Shown here one piece after another: positions 1 to 7,739 of a stretch of 64,000 nucleotides of DNA; position 1 is the stretch's first letter, and the number at the start of each line of letters is the position of its first letter. The stretch spans positions 2,790,001 through 2,854,000 of the forward strand of contig NZ_FMHV01000002.1 of the NCBI RefSeq assembly GCF_900091465.1, in the 5' to 3' direction. This DNA comes from Micromonospora rhizosphaerae. Lineage in GTDB: Bacteria > Actinomycetota > Actinomycetes > Mycobacteriales > Micromonosporaceae. The notes under the pieces are model-generated. The model was not told the DNA's origin. It made no database searches and saw only the letters and a list, made by a program, of their open reading frames with translations. Made by a program: the position numbers and the translations under genes.

Positions 1-299
1 AGCGCTGCTGGAACCTCTCGGGAGCGCACCTCCACCCGCGCCAGGCATATTCAGCCGTCGCGGCGGGTAGAAGGACATCACTGCGCCGGGACGGGTAGGG
101 GCGGTGTCTTCCCGACTGGCTCCACGGGTTCCCACCCGCCCTGACCCGCTGGCGGTGCGGCGTGATTTGCAGCGAATGAAGGAGGGCGGCCGATCATGCT
201 ATTCCAGGGTGGTTTCATTAGTCGGTGGATTGGGCTGGCGGGAGTATGGCCTTCCCGCAAGCGGCACGGTCCCGTCGTTCGCCCGGCCCGGTGAGCGCC
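1..299. other. left edge, no gene supported
   Basis: Open frames cross this stretch on both strands, but none has a convincing start, ribosome site or recognisable protein. The right end contains the alternative starts (GTG 225, ATG 246) of the next gene. I see no RNA gene or mobile-element end. Confidence 0.4.
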
Positions 300-701
300 A
301 TGTCCGCTTTGCCCGCGCCCCGTCCGGCGCTCGCCGTCCCGGCGATTCCCCCGAAGTACGTGCTGTATCTGCAGGCCAGGCTGCTGGAGGCCGAGGCCAG
401 CCTGGCCGCGATGACCGGGAGGTACGAGCGGACCAAGGCGCGCTTCGACCGCTGCTACGCGCGCCAGGGCATCACACCCGAGGCCGACATCGTCAACTAC
501 ATAAGCGCCAAGACGATGAACCCCGAGCTCAAGTTCTGGTACTCCAAGGTCGAGCATTTCCAGCGCGAGGTTGCCGCCTATGGGTCGGCGCTGACCGGGC
601 TCGAGGCCGCGCGCCGGATGCTCGGCGAGGACGGTCATCGCGTACAGGTGGAGAACGGCCGGGTACGCAACAGCAGGCGCGGGCTGAATCGCGCCAGCTG
701 A
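300..701 (+). CDS. hypothetical protein, helical/coiled-coil
   Basis: A 133-residue protein that I do not recognise. After a short Pro/Ala-rich N-terminus it is mostly charged and helical: residues about 20-60 (LQARLLEAEASLAAMTGRYE) and 85-115 look like amphipathic helices that could form a coiled coil. It has no signal peptide or membrane segment, so it is probably cytoplasmic. ATG 300 is preferred because GGTGAG lies five bases upstream; GTG 225 and ATG 246 are in frame but have poorly spaced ribosome sites. It stands alone, 79 bp before the DUF1905 gene on the same strand. Codon use is typical of the window, which supports a real gene, but no function can be given. Confidence 0.6.
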   Translation: MSALPAPRPALAVPAIPPKYVLYLQARLLEAEASLAAMTGRYERTKARFDRCYARQGITPEADIVNYISAKTMNPELKFWYSKVEHFQREVAAYGSALTGLEAARRMLGEDGHRVQVENGRVRNSRRGLNRAS

Positions 702-768
702 CGGCCGTCGACATTCCGATCGCCGGCTGCCGGGCCGTGGGGCGTGTCTGCTGGAGCTGGTTGGCTCC

Positions 769-774
769 TATCCT
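769..774 (+). promoter_or_regulatory. candidate -10 box, leaderless start of DUF1905 gene
   Basis: TATCCT lies six bases before the ATG at 781, which would place the transcription start on or next to the start codon. No Shine-Dalgarno sequence precedes the ATG. The -35 region is poor, so this is a weak prediction. Confidence 0.35.
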
Positions 775-780
775 GATCGA

Positions 781-1068
781 ATGAACCTGGAGTTCCGCGG
801 CGAGATGTGGTTCTGGAAGGGCCCGGCGCCGTGGCACTTCATCACCGCGCCCGAGGAGGAGTGCGGTGAGTTGGCAGCGGCTGCCGCGCTCGTGACCTAC
901 GGCTGGGGCATGATTCCGGCCACGGCACAGATCGGGGGAACCCGGTGGAAGACGTCGCTGTTTCCGAAGGATGGGCGGTACATCGTGCCGGTGAAGGCGT
1001 GGGTGCGGAAGGCCGAAGGGCTTGAGGTGGGCGACCTGGTGACGGTCCGCCTGGCCGTCGATGTCTGA
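781..1068 (+). CDS. DUF1905 domain protein
   Basis: A 95-residue protein matching the DUF1905 family, which folds as a small beta-barrel. Family hallmarks seen are the opening strand LEFRGEMWFWKGPAPWHFI, the central GWGMIPATAQIGGTRWKTSLFP block and the ending VKAWVRKAEGLEVGDLVTV. It covers essentially the whole domain and lacks the C-terminal OmdA/YdeI-type extension found in longer relatives. It has no signal or membrane segment. The biochemical role of the family is unknown. The ATG at 781 has no ribosome site and sits just downstream of a TATCCT box, so translation may be leaderless. Confidence 0.85.
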   Translation: MNLEFRGEMWFWKGPAPWHFITAPEEECGELAAAAALVTYGWGMIPATAQIGGTRWKTSLFPKDGRYIVPVKAWVRKAEGLEVGDLVTVRLAVDV

Positions 1069-1309
1069 CCAGCCGCCGAAGCGACGAGTCGCGTTCCCAG
1101 CGCGCTTCGAGCAGCGCGAGGTCGCGCCCGCGCTGGGACGCCATTGCCCCTGATCGATCGGGTGGACGCATCGGCCGGAACGGGGCCGCGTGCGTGGGTC
1201 CTGACCGCTACCATGACGCGGCTGACGCGTCCGGCGGCGGTATCCCAGCCGCCGACGCGAACCCAGGCCGTCGTCACGCCAGACCTCCCACGACCGGGGG
1301 CACCACCTG

Positions 1310-2245
1310 ATGGACACGCTGAACACCGAGCAGCCGCCGTCCGAGGCGAACACCACCTGCTTCCGGCACCCGCGCCGGGAGACGTACGTGCGGTGCACCC
1401 GTTGTGACCGCTCCATCTGCCCCGACTGCATGCGGGAGGCGCCCGTCGGCTTCCGCTGCCCGGAGTGCGTCCGCGACGAGAACCGCACGATCCGGCAGTC
1501 ACGTACGGTCTTCGGCGGCCGCGCCGTCAGCCAGCCCGTGGTGACGTACGTGCTGATCGCGCTGAACGTTCTGGTCTACCTGGTCGAGCTGGTGCGGCCG
1601 TCGATCGTCGACCAGTTCGACAACCTGGGCACGGGGTTGGTGGATGACAGCGGCCGGTACTTCCTGGACGACGGCGGCAGCTACGACGGCTACCAGTACG
1701 TCGGCATCGCGCACGGCGAGTGGTACCGCCTGATCACCTCGGTCTTCCTGCACACTCTGCCGACCCAGGGCTTCTTCGGGATCACGCACATCCTGTTCAA
1801 CATGTACTGGCTCTGGTTGCTCGGGCGGATCCTGGAGGAGCGGCTGGGCATGGCGCGCTTCCTCGCCGTGTACCTGCTCGCGGCGCTCGGCGGCTCGGTG
1901 CTGTTCTTCCTGATCGCGCCGACCGAGGGCGCGATCGGCGCCTCGGGGGCGACCTACGGCCTGGCGGCGTGCTACTACGTGGTCAGCCGTCGCCTGCGTT
2001 ACGAGCCGCTCGACCGGACTCGGATGATCATCTGGTTGACGGTGTGGATGGTGGTCTCCGCGGGGTTCACGGCGTGGCAGGGCCATCTCGGCGGCCTGCT
2101 TGTCGGCGGTGCCGCGGCCGTGGGGATGGCGTACGCGCCGCAGCAGCGCCGCGGCCTCGTGCAGGCGGCCGTGGCGGTGGCACTCCTGGCGCTCCTCGTG
2201 GCGGTGGTCATGCTCAAGGCGTTGAGCATCGGCGCGGCGCCCTGA
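1310..2245 (+). CDS. rhomboid-family intramembrane serine protease with N-terminal zinc finger
   Basis: A 311-residue membrane protein. Residues 17-53 form a B-box-like zinc-binding module (Cys17, His20, Cys29, Cys32, Cys37, Cys40, Cys50, Cys53). A rhomboid domain follows, with about six to seven membrane helices from residue 75 on. Catalytic features are visible: the nucleophile Ser212 in GASGATYGL, the partner His259 in WQGHLGGL, and the conserved His160/Asn164 in HILFNMYW. Rhomboids cleave transmembrane substrates inside the bilayer; the substrate here is unknown. The N-terminal zinc finger is common in actinobacterial rhomboids and may bind a partner. It is a monocistronic gene, with a convergent small membrane gene remnant immediately downstream. 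Confidence 0.93.
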   Translation: MDTLNTEQPPSEANTTCFRHPRRETYVRCTRCDRSICPDCMREAPVGFRCPECVRDENRTIRQSRTVFGGRAVSQPVVTYVLIALNVLVYLVELVRPSIVDQFDNLGTGLVDDSGRYFLDDGGSYDGYQYVGIAHGEWYRLITSVFLHTLPTQGFFGITHILFNMYWLWLLGRILEERLGMARFLAVYLLAALGGSVLFFLIAPTEGAIGASGATYGLAACYYVVSRRLRYEPLDRTRMIIWLTVWMVVSAGFTAWQGHLGGLLVGGAAAVGMAYAPQQRRGLVQAAVAVALLALLVAVVMLKALSIGAAP

Positions 2246-2277
2246 CCGGGAGGGGCACCGGTCCGAGCACGAGACTC

Positions 2278-2488
2278 CTATCTGCCGAGGGCGACGACCA
2301 CCAGGGCGATGCAGCCAACGAGGAGCGTGACGCCGCCGAAGAGGGCGTACGGCCACCACTGGGCGGTGCCCTGAGGCTCGTGGGGCGGGCGGGTATGGCA
2401 GGTTCCAGCCGGGTGGTGGAGCCGACCCCGCGCTGGCGCCGCCTGGTGTCCATTCAGGTGGCGAAGGTTGCGGTGGGTGTTGGCTCAT
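2278..2488 (-). pseudogene. frameshifted small proline-rich membrane protein
   Basis: A strong ribosome site (GAGGAGG) precedes ATG 2488. Translation gives a Pro-rich start (MSQHPPQPSPPEW...PPPGWNLPYPP). In a different frame the sequence continues as a convincing tail, HEPQGTAQWWPYALFGG followed by a hydrophobic segment TLLVGCIALVVVALGR, ending at TAG 2280-2278. The span is 211 nt, so one base must be gained or lost to join the halves. The shift falls in the C-rich run around 2370-2385. Intact, it would be about 69 residues: a disordered N-terminus with one C-terminal membrane helix. It may be a true pseudogene, a sequencing error in a homopolymer, or a slippage site. The gene is convergent with the rhomboid gene. 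Confidence 0.6.
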
Positions 2489-2710
2489 GCTGCCTCCTCA
2501 CGGGAGTCGGGGCCCGGGCGGGGCTCTCCTCGTGGGGTGGGGGAGGTGCCGCCCGGGCCGGGAAGCCGCTTGCCCCAGCCTCCCGACATCATCGGCGATG
2601 CACCCGACATCGTTGTTACATGAATCGATCTCGTGACGAGATGTCGACTCGGAGTGACGGCAGCGGGATGATCTTAAGCCGGTCTGTGCAGTTGGTTAGC
2701 ATGCCCGGCG
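2489..2710. promoter_or_regulatory. intergenic region upstream of recQ and the small membrane gene
   Basis: This 222-bp gap separates the divergent small-gene remnant and recQ. A possible recQ promoter reads CTTAAG (2673-2678), 18 bp, TAGCAT (2697-2702), which would start transcription on ATG 2711. A single AATCGATC at 2623-2630 is not a good palindrome. Confidence 0.3.
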
Positions 2711-4348
2711 ATGATGTTCATGTTTCGCTCGCTGCGGCTGCGCCGTGCCGCCCGTAGACACTTCGGCTGGCAGAAGCTGCGCCCGGCGCAACTACGCGCG
2801 ATGCGCGCGCTGCTGGCGGGCCGTGACGCGCTCGTGGTGCTGCCCACCGGGGGCGGGAAGTCTGCCGTATACCAGGTTCCGGCCACGCTGCTGCGCGGTC
2901 CCACGGTGGTGATCTCACCGCTGCTGGCGTTGCAGCAGGACCAGATCGGCAACCTCAACGAGCGGGGCGATCCGGCCCTGCGGGCGGTTCGGATCAGCTC
3001 CGCGGAGAGCCCCAGCAAGCAGGCGGCGGCCCTGGCCGAGCTGCGCTCGGGTGCCGCGAAGTTCCTGTTCATCACGCCGGAGCAGCTCAGTTCGCCGGGG
3101 CGGCTGGCCGAGGTCCGCGCGCTGCGTCCGGCGCTGGTGGCGGTCGACGAGGCCCACTGCATCTCGTCGTGGGGACACGATTTCCGCCCTGACTACCTGA
3201 GTATCGGCCACCTCATTCGCGACCTGGGCCGACCGCCGGTCGTGGCGCTGACCGCCACCGCATCGCCGCCGGTGCGCGAGGACATCACCGCGCGGCTAGG
3301 CATGCGCAAGCCGCGGCTCGTGCTGTCCGGACTGGACCGGCCGAACCTCTTCGTGGCGGCCACGCACTGCCCCAGCGAGGACTACCGCTGGCGCAAGCTG
3401 CTCGCCCTGCTCGAGGAGGCCAGCCGGCCCGGCATCGTGTATGTGCCGACCCGGCGCGCCGCCGCGGAACTGGCCGAACGGCTGTCCGACGCGGGTTTCC
3501 CCGCGCAGGCCTACCACGGCGGGATGGCGGCGGGGGTGCGTCACCGTCGCCACGAAGACTTCCTCGCCGACCGGGTTCCGATCATGGTCGCCACGTCGGC
3601 GTTCGGCATGGGCATCGACAAGCCGAACATCCGCTGGGTGGCCCATGTCGCGCTGCCCGACTCACCCGACAGCTACCTGCAGGAAATCGGCCGGGCCGGG
3701 CGCGACGGAGAGCCGGCCCGGGCGTTGCTGCTCTACCGAGCCGAGGACATCGCCCTGCAACGCTTCTTCACCGGGGGCGCACCTGACCTGGCAGAGCTGC
3801 GAGCGGTCGCGGCGGCCCTGCACGGCGGCCCGAAGACGCGCACCGCGCTGGCACAGGCCACCGGCCTGGGCCCGCGCAAGTTGGCCGGCCACATCAGTCT
3901 GCTCGAGCAGATCGGTGCGGTGGCGACGGGGCCACGGGGCGAGCTCAGCGTCGCCCGGTATTCGCCCCTGCCCGATCAGGCCGCCCGGGAGGCGCTGGCC
4001 GAGTACGCCCGCTACCAGGCCGGGCAGCGTTCGCGCACCGACATGATGCGGCGCTTCGCCGAGGGCCGGGGCTGCCGGATGCAGTCGCTGCTCGGCTACT
4101 TCGGCGAGCAGTTGAGCCGCCCCTGCGGGCACTGCGACAGCTGCCACGGCGGCACCTCTGAGGTGCTCCCGGACGACGGCCCGTACCCACTGCACAGCAC
4201 GGTGCGACACGCCAAATGGGGATCAGGCATGGTCCTCGGGTACGAAAAGGACCGCATGACGGTGCTCTTCGACGATGTCGGCTACAAGACCCTGTCGGTC
4301 TCCGTCGTGCAGGCGCAGGGCCTGCTGGCGGTCGAGGCGCGTCGCTGA
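2711..4348 (+). CDS. RecQ-type ATP-dependent DNA helicase
   Basis: A 545-residue superfamily-2 helicase predicted to unwind DNA 3'->5' in repair or recombination. Visible motifs are the Q-motif-like FGWQKLRPAQ (18-27), Walker A LPTGGGKS (44-51), the DEAH box VAVDEAHCISSWGHDFRP (143-160), motif III ALTATASPP, and the C-terminal helicase motifs YHGGM, VATSAFGMGIDKPNIRWV and QEIGRAGRDG. A RecQ-Ct-like zinc region follows (CRMQSLLGYFGE...CGHCDSC). The final 70 residues resemble an SH3-like RecQ tail (HAKWGSGMVLGYEKDRMTVLFDD); no HRDC domain is seen, so it is a short RecQ. The start ATG 2711 lacks a ribosome site; in-frame ATG 2723 is an alternative. It stands alone. Confidence 0.93.
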   Translation: MMFMFRSLRLRRAARRHFGWQKLRPAQLRAMRALLAGRDALVVLPTGGGKSAVYQVPATLLRGPTVVISPLLALQQDQIGNLNERGDPALRAVRISSAESPSKQAAALAELRSGAAKFLFITPEQLSSPGRLAEVRALRPALVAVDEAHCISSWGHDFRPDYLSIGHLIRDLGRPPVVALTATASPPVREDITARLGMRKPRLVLSGLDRPNLFVAATHCPSEDYRWRKLLALLEEASRPGIVYVPTRRAAAELAERLSDAGFPAQAYHGGMAAGVRHRRHEDFLADRVPIMVATSAFGMGIDKPNIRWVAHVALPDSPDSYLQEIGRAGRDGEPARALLLYRAEDIALQRFFTGGAPDLAELRAVAAALHGGPKTRTALAQATGLGPRKLAGHISLLEQIGAVATGPRGELSVARYSPLPDQAAREALAEYARYQAGQRSRTDMMRRFAEGRGCRMQSLLGYFGEQLSRPCGHCDSCHGGTSEVLPDDGPYPLHSTVRHAKWGSGMVLGYEKDRMTVLFDDVGYKTLSVSVVQAQGLLAVEARR

Positions 4349-4420
4349 CGGCAGCACCGGCCGGTCCGCGGCTCAGCCAGCAAGCTACGTCGTCCTTCCC
4401 GAGAACCTCGACGTTCATGC

Positions 4421-4449
4421 TTGACCGAGAAATCGATTTCTGAGATCGT
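4421..4449 (+). promoter_or_regulatory. promoter of the kinase-isomerase operon
   Basis: TTGACC at 4421-4426 is followed after 17 bp by GATCGT at 4444-4449, an nAnnnT-type -10. This places the transcription start at about 4456, the ATG of the kinase gene. There is no Shine-Dalgarno sequence before that ATG, so the transcript is probably leaderless. The spacer holds the LacI palindrome at 4428-4441. Confidence 0.55.
4428..4441. promoter_or_regulatory. LacI-family operator O1
   Basis: AGAAATCGATTTCT is a perfect 14-bp palindrome in the promoter spacer of the kinase-isomerase operon, where a bound repressor would block RNA polymerase. Nearly identical sites lie upstream of the lacI-type gene (8836-8849) and of the transporter operon (9185-9198, 13 of 14 bases identical). 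Confidence 0.8.
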
Positions 4450-4455
4450 GGCGGC

Positions 4456-5994
4456 ATGGGCGTAGCGGCAGTCGTCGGCATAGATATCGGTACGTCGAGC
4501 AGTAAGGGCGTACTCGTCGACCTCGACGGCCGCGTGGTCCGCTCGGCCACCCGGGAACACGAGGTGGACCGTCCGCGGCCCGGCTGGGTCGAGATGGACG
4601 CCGAGATCTGGTGGCAGGAATTCGTCGACCTTGCCCAGGAACTGCTGGCCCCCGGAGACGCGCACGTGGTCGCGGTCGGGGTGAGCGGCATGGGTCCCTG
4701 CGTGCTGCTCACCGACGACGCCGGGACCCCGCTGCGGCCCGCCATCCTGTACGGGGTCGACGTCCGCTCGACCCCGCAGATCGCCCGCCTGAACGAGCGG
4801 TTCGGTGCGGACGAGATCATGCGCCGCTGCGGCTCCGCCCTCTCCACCCAGGCAGCCGGAGCGAAGATCGCCTGGGTCGCCGACGCCGAACCGGAACTCT
4901 TCCAGAGTGCCCGCCGGGTCTTCATGCCCAGCTCCTGGCTCGGCTTCAAGCTCACCGATCAGTACGTGCTCGACCAGCACTCCGCAAGCCAGTGCACACC
5001 GCTGTACGACACCGACAACCGCGACTGGTACCGGCCGTGGGCCACGCAGATCGCCCCCGACCTGGTGCTGCCTCCGCTGCACTGGCCAGGTGACGTGGCC
5101 GGCCGCGTGACGGCCGAGGCGGCGTCGGTGACCGGGCTGCCGGCGGGCGTACCGGTGATCGTGGGCACCATCGACGCCTGGTCGGAGGCGATCAGCGTCG
5201 GCGCCCAGGGCGTGGGTGACCTCATGCTCATGTACGGCACGACGATGTTCCTGATCCACACGGTCCCGACCCGGTTGGCCAGCCCGTCGCTGTGGGGAAC
5301 CGTCGGTGCGCTTCCCGGGACGCGCAATCTCGCCGGGGGCATGGCGACGTCCGGCGCGATCACCGCATGGCTCCGCGAGCTCTTCGGCTCACCCGACTAT
5401 CCCCAACTGCTACGGCTGGCCGAACTCTCCGGTCCCGGCGCCCGGGGGTTGCTCATGCTGCCCTACTTCGCTGGGGAGCGCACCCCGATCCTGGATCCGG
5501 ACGCCCGCGGCATTCTCGCCGGCCTCACCGTTTCACATACCCGCGGTGATCTGTACCGGGCGGCCCTCGAAGCGACCGGTCTCGGCGTGCGCCACAACAT
5601 CGAGACCATGGAGGCCGCCGGCGGCGACATCGGGCGCATCGTCGCCGTCGGTGGTGGCACGCAGGGAAAGCTCTGGACGCAGATCGTCTCCGACATCACC
5701 GGGCGGGTCCAGCTGATCCCGTCGCAGACCATCGGCGCGAGCTACGGGGCAGCCTTTCTGGCCGCCCGGACCGTTCGGGACGTCTCGATCGACGAGTGGA
5801 ACCCGATCAAGGAAGTCCGGGAACCGCGACCCGAGTACGCCGCCGACTACGACGAGCTGTACGGGCTGTACCGCCAGCTGTACGACGGCTCGAAGCCGGT
5901 CCTGCACGTCCTCACCGCCCGACAGACCCGCCTGTCCGCCGAACCCCAGCCCGCCGCGCTCGAAGAACCATGCAGCGAAGGAGTCACCCCATGA
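4456..5994 (+). CDS. FGGY-family carbohydrate kinase (candidate D-ribulose kinase)
   Basis: A 512-residue sugar kinase with the two-domain FGGY fold. The N-terminal ATP-binding signature VVGIDIGTSSSKGVL is at residues 6-20; the second domain has the VAVGGGTQGKLWTQIVSDI block typical of this superfamily. It would phosphorylate a ketose or polyol. It overlaps the isomerase gene by four bases (ATGA), so the two are translationally coupled and probably act in sequence: isomerase product, then kinase. With a fucose/D-arabinose-isomerase-type partner and no aldolase, D-ribulose to D-ribulose 5-phosphate is the best guess; L-fuculose or D-xylulose kinase are alternatives. The ATG sits at the predicted transcription start downstream of operator O1. 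Family is certain, substrate is inferred. Confidence 0.88.
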   Translation: MGVAAVVGIDIGTSSSKGVLVDLDGRVVRSATREHEVDRPRPGWVEMDAEIWWQEFVDLAQELLAPGDAHVVAVGVSGMGPCVLLTDDAGTPLRPAILYGVDVRSTPQIARLNERFGADEIMRRCGSALSTQAAGAKIAWVADAEPELFQSARRVFMPSSWLGFKLTDQYVLDQHSASQCTPLYDTDNRDWYRPWATQIAPDLVLPPLHWPGDVAGRVTAEAASVTGLPAGVPVIVGTIDAWSEAISVGAQGVGDLMLMYGTTMFLIHTVPTRLASPSLWGTVGALPGTRNLAGGMATSGAITAWLRELFGSPDYPQLLRLAELSGPGARGLLMLPYFAGERTPILDPDARGILAGLTVSHTRGDLYRAALEATGLGVRHNIETMEAAGGDIGRIVAVGGGTQGKLWTQIVSDITGRVQLIPSQTIGASYGAAFLAARTVRDVSIDEWNPIKEVREPRPEYAADYDELYGLYRQLYDGSKPVLHVLTARQTRLSAEPQPAALEEPCSEGVTP

Positions 5995-7637
5995 CCAGTT
6001 ACTCCCTGCCCGTACCGGCCGAGCCGCCGACGGCCGCGCCGATGACCGTCTACACGGTGGCCAGCGGCGACCTCCGGCTGAGCGCGAACGTCACCGGCTG
6101 GCCGACTCAGGAACAGCTCGAGGCCGATCTCACCGCAGCGGTCAACGCGCTCGGCTGGCAGGTTCAGCGCGGTCACCCGTTCAGCCTGGAGAAGGGGCAC
6201 GGCTTCATCGACAGCCAGCGGGCCGGGATCGAGGTCTTCAAGGCGATTCCCAGGGACGCGCCACTCATCGTCGTGGAGGCGGTCTGGCAGTACAGCCACC
6301 ACGTGCTGGCGGGGCTGCGCAGCCATCGGGGACCCATCCTCATCGTGGCGAACTGGAGCGGAGAGTTCCCCGGACTGGTGGGCCTGCTCAACCTCGCGGG
6401 CAGCCTCACCAAGGCGCGGGTGCCGTACTCGGTGCTGTGGAGCGAGGACTTCACCGACGAGTGGGCGCGCGAAGGGCTGAAGACCTGGCTGGAAACCGGC
6501 GAGCTGGTCCACGACGAGAGCCACGTACGCGACCTGCCTCCCCTCCCCGCCAGCCCCGAGACCGAACTCGGCCGGGCGCTGGCTGTGCAGTTGGCGACGG
6601 AGAAGGCCGTCATCGGCGTCTTCGACGAGGGTTGCATGGGCATGTACAACGCCATCTTCGATGACGAACTGATCAATCCGCTCGGCATCTACAAGGAGCG
6701 CCTGTCGCAGAGCACGCTCGTCGCCGAGATGGCGCGGGTCTCCGACGAGGAGGCGTACGCCGTGCGCCGGTGGCTGGACGAGGCCGGCATGACCTTCCAC
6801 ACCGGCACCGACGAAGCCACCGAACTCACCGAGCAGCAACTGCTCTCCCAGTTCAAGATGTACATCGCCGCATTGCGCCTCGCCGACGACTACGGCCTGG
6901 ACGCGGTGGGCATCCAGTATCAGCAGGGTCTGAAGGACACGGTGCCGGCGAGCGACCTCGCCGAGGGGCTGCTGAACAACGTCCAGCGCCCGCCGGTGCT
7001 CAGCCGCGACGGGAGCCGCGAACTGTACGCGGGCGCGGCGCTCCCGCACTTCAACGAGGTGGATGAAGGCGTCGCCGTCGACTCGCTCATCACCAACCGC
7101 CTGTGGACCGCCATGGGTCTCGACCCGGCTACCACCCTGCACGACATCCGGTGGGGGGAGCGGTACGGCGACGATTTCGTCTGGGTGTTCGAGATCTCCG
7201 GTTCGGTGCCGGCGTCCCACCACGGTGGCTACGACAAGTCGTACAGCATGCGGCAGCCGCCGATGTACTTCCCCCTGGGCGGCGGCACGCTGAGCGGCGT
7301 GTCCAAGCCGGGAGAGATCGTCTGGTCCCGGGTCTTCATCATGGCCGGCGTACTGCACGTCGATCTGGGCCGCGGCACGGTTGTCGAGTTGCCCGCCGAG
7401 GAGACCGAGCGGCGGCTGGCCGCCACCACCCCGCAGTGGCCGATCATGCACGCGGTGCTGCACGGGGTCGGCCGCGACCAGCTCATGGCCCGGCACAAGG
7501 CCAACCACGTCAACGTGGCCTACGCGCCGGACGCCGCCACCGCGGATCGCGCGCTGCGCGCGAAGGCGGCGATGTTCGCCGAGCTCGGCGTGCGGGTGCA
7601 CCTGTGCGGTGCGGTGAACGAGCAGGTCCTCGGCTGA
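5991..7637 (+). CDS. L-fucose/D-arabinose isomerase family protein
   Basis: A 548-residue protein of the L-fucose isomerase-like family (COG2407), which interconverts aldoses such as L-fucose or D-arabinose with their ketoses using a divalent metal. Recognisable blocks are VFDEGCMGMYNAIFDDELIN with LGIYKERLSQSTLVAEM, the substrate-domain GIQYQQGLKD...EGLLNN, and a C-terminal barrel part (QPPMYFPLGGGTLSGVSKPG). The start ATG 5991 is chosen because GAAGGAG lies seven bases upstream and the codon overlaps the kinase stop; the frame stays open further upstream only as a shadow of the kinase. It is the second gene of the operon, followed by a strong hairpin at 7664-7694. In this context D-arabinose to D-ribulose is the proposed reaction. 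Confidence 0.85.
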   Translation: MTSYSLPVPAEPPTAAPMTVYTVASGDLRLSANVTGWPTQEQLEADLTAAVNALGWQVQRGHPFSLEKGHGFIDSQRAGIEVFKAIPRDAPLIVVEAVWQYSHHVLAGLRSHRGPILIVANWSGEFPGLVGLLNLAGSLTKARVPYSVLWSEDFTDEWAREGLKTWLETGELVHDESHVRDLPPLPASPETELGRALAVQLATEKAVIGVFDEGCMGMYNAIFDDELINPLGIYKERLSQSTLVAEMARVSDEEAYAVRRWLDEAGMTFHTGTDEATELTEQQLLSQFKMYIAALRLADDYGLDAVGIQYQQGLKDTVPASDLAEGLLNNVQRPPVLSRDGSRELYAGAALPHFNEVDEGVAVDSLITNRLWTAMGLDPATTLHDIRWGERYGDDFVWVFEISGSVPASHHGGYDKSYSMRQPPMYFPLGGGTLSGVSKPGEIVWSRVFIMAGVLHVDLGRGTVVELPAEETERRLAATTPQWPIMHAVLHGVGRDQLMARHKANHVNVAYAPDAATADRALRAKAAMFAELGVRVHLCGAVNEQVLG

Positions 7638-7663
7638 ATCTCTGATCATCGACCGTTCCGGCG

Positions 7664-7694
7664 GGGTGTGGGGACGATCTTCGTTCCCACACCC
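7664..7694 (+). terminator. hairpin terminator after the isomerase gene
   Basis: GGGTGTGGG (7664-7672) pairs perfectly with CCCACACCC (7686-7694), and the loop contains a further ACGA/TCGT pairing. It lies 27 bp after the isomerase stop and 46 bp from the end of the convergent lacI-type gene, so it could stop transcription from either side. No T-tract follows, as usual in actinomycetes. Confidence 0.7.
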
Positions 7695-7739
7695 GGGCCG
7701 AAGAACGAGCACGACCCCGACCCGGGACGCGTGTGGGCC

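Noticed and set aside
104..784. Long open frame across the left edge
   Set aside because: It is a shadow of the coiled-coil gene in another frame, with Arg/Pro/Gly-rich low-complexity sequence typical of GC-rich wrong frames.
2623..2630. AATCGATC upstream of recQ, resembling the LacI operator core
   Set aside because: The flanks are not palindromic and do not match O1-O3, and no sugar gene follows.
4456..7637. L-fucose catabolism as the role of the sugar locus
   Set aside because: No fuculose-phosphate aldolase or lactaldehyde gene is present and the GH172 glycosidase is not a fucosidase, so D-arabinose fits better; it is kept only as an alternative.
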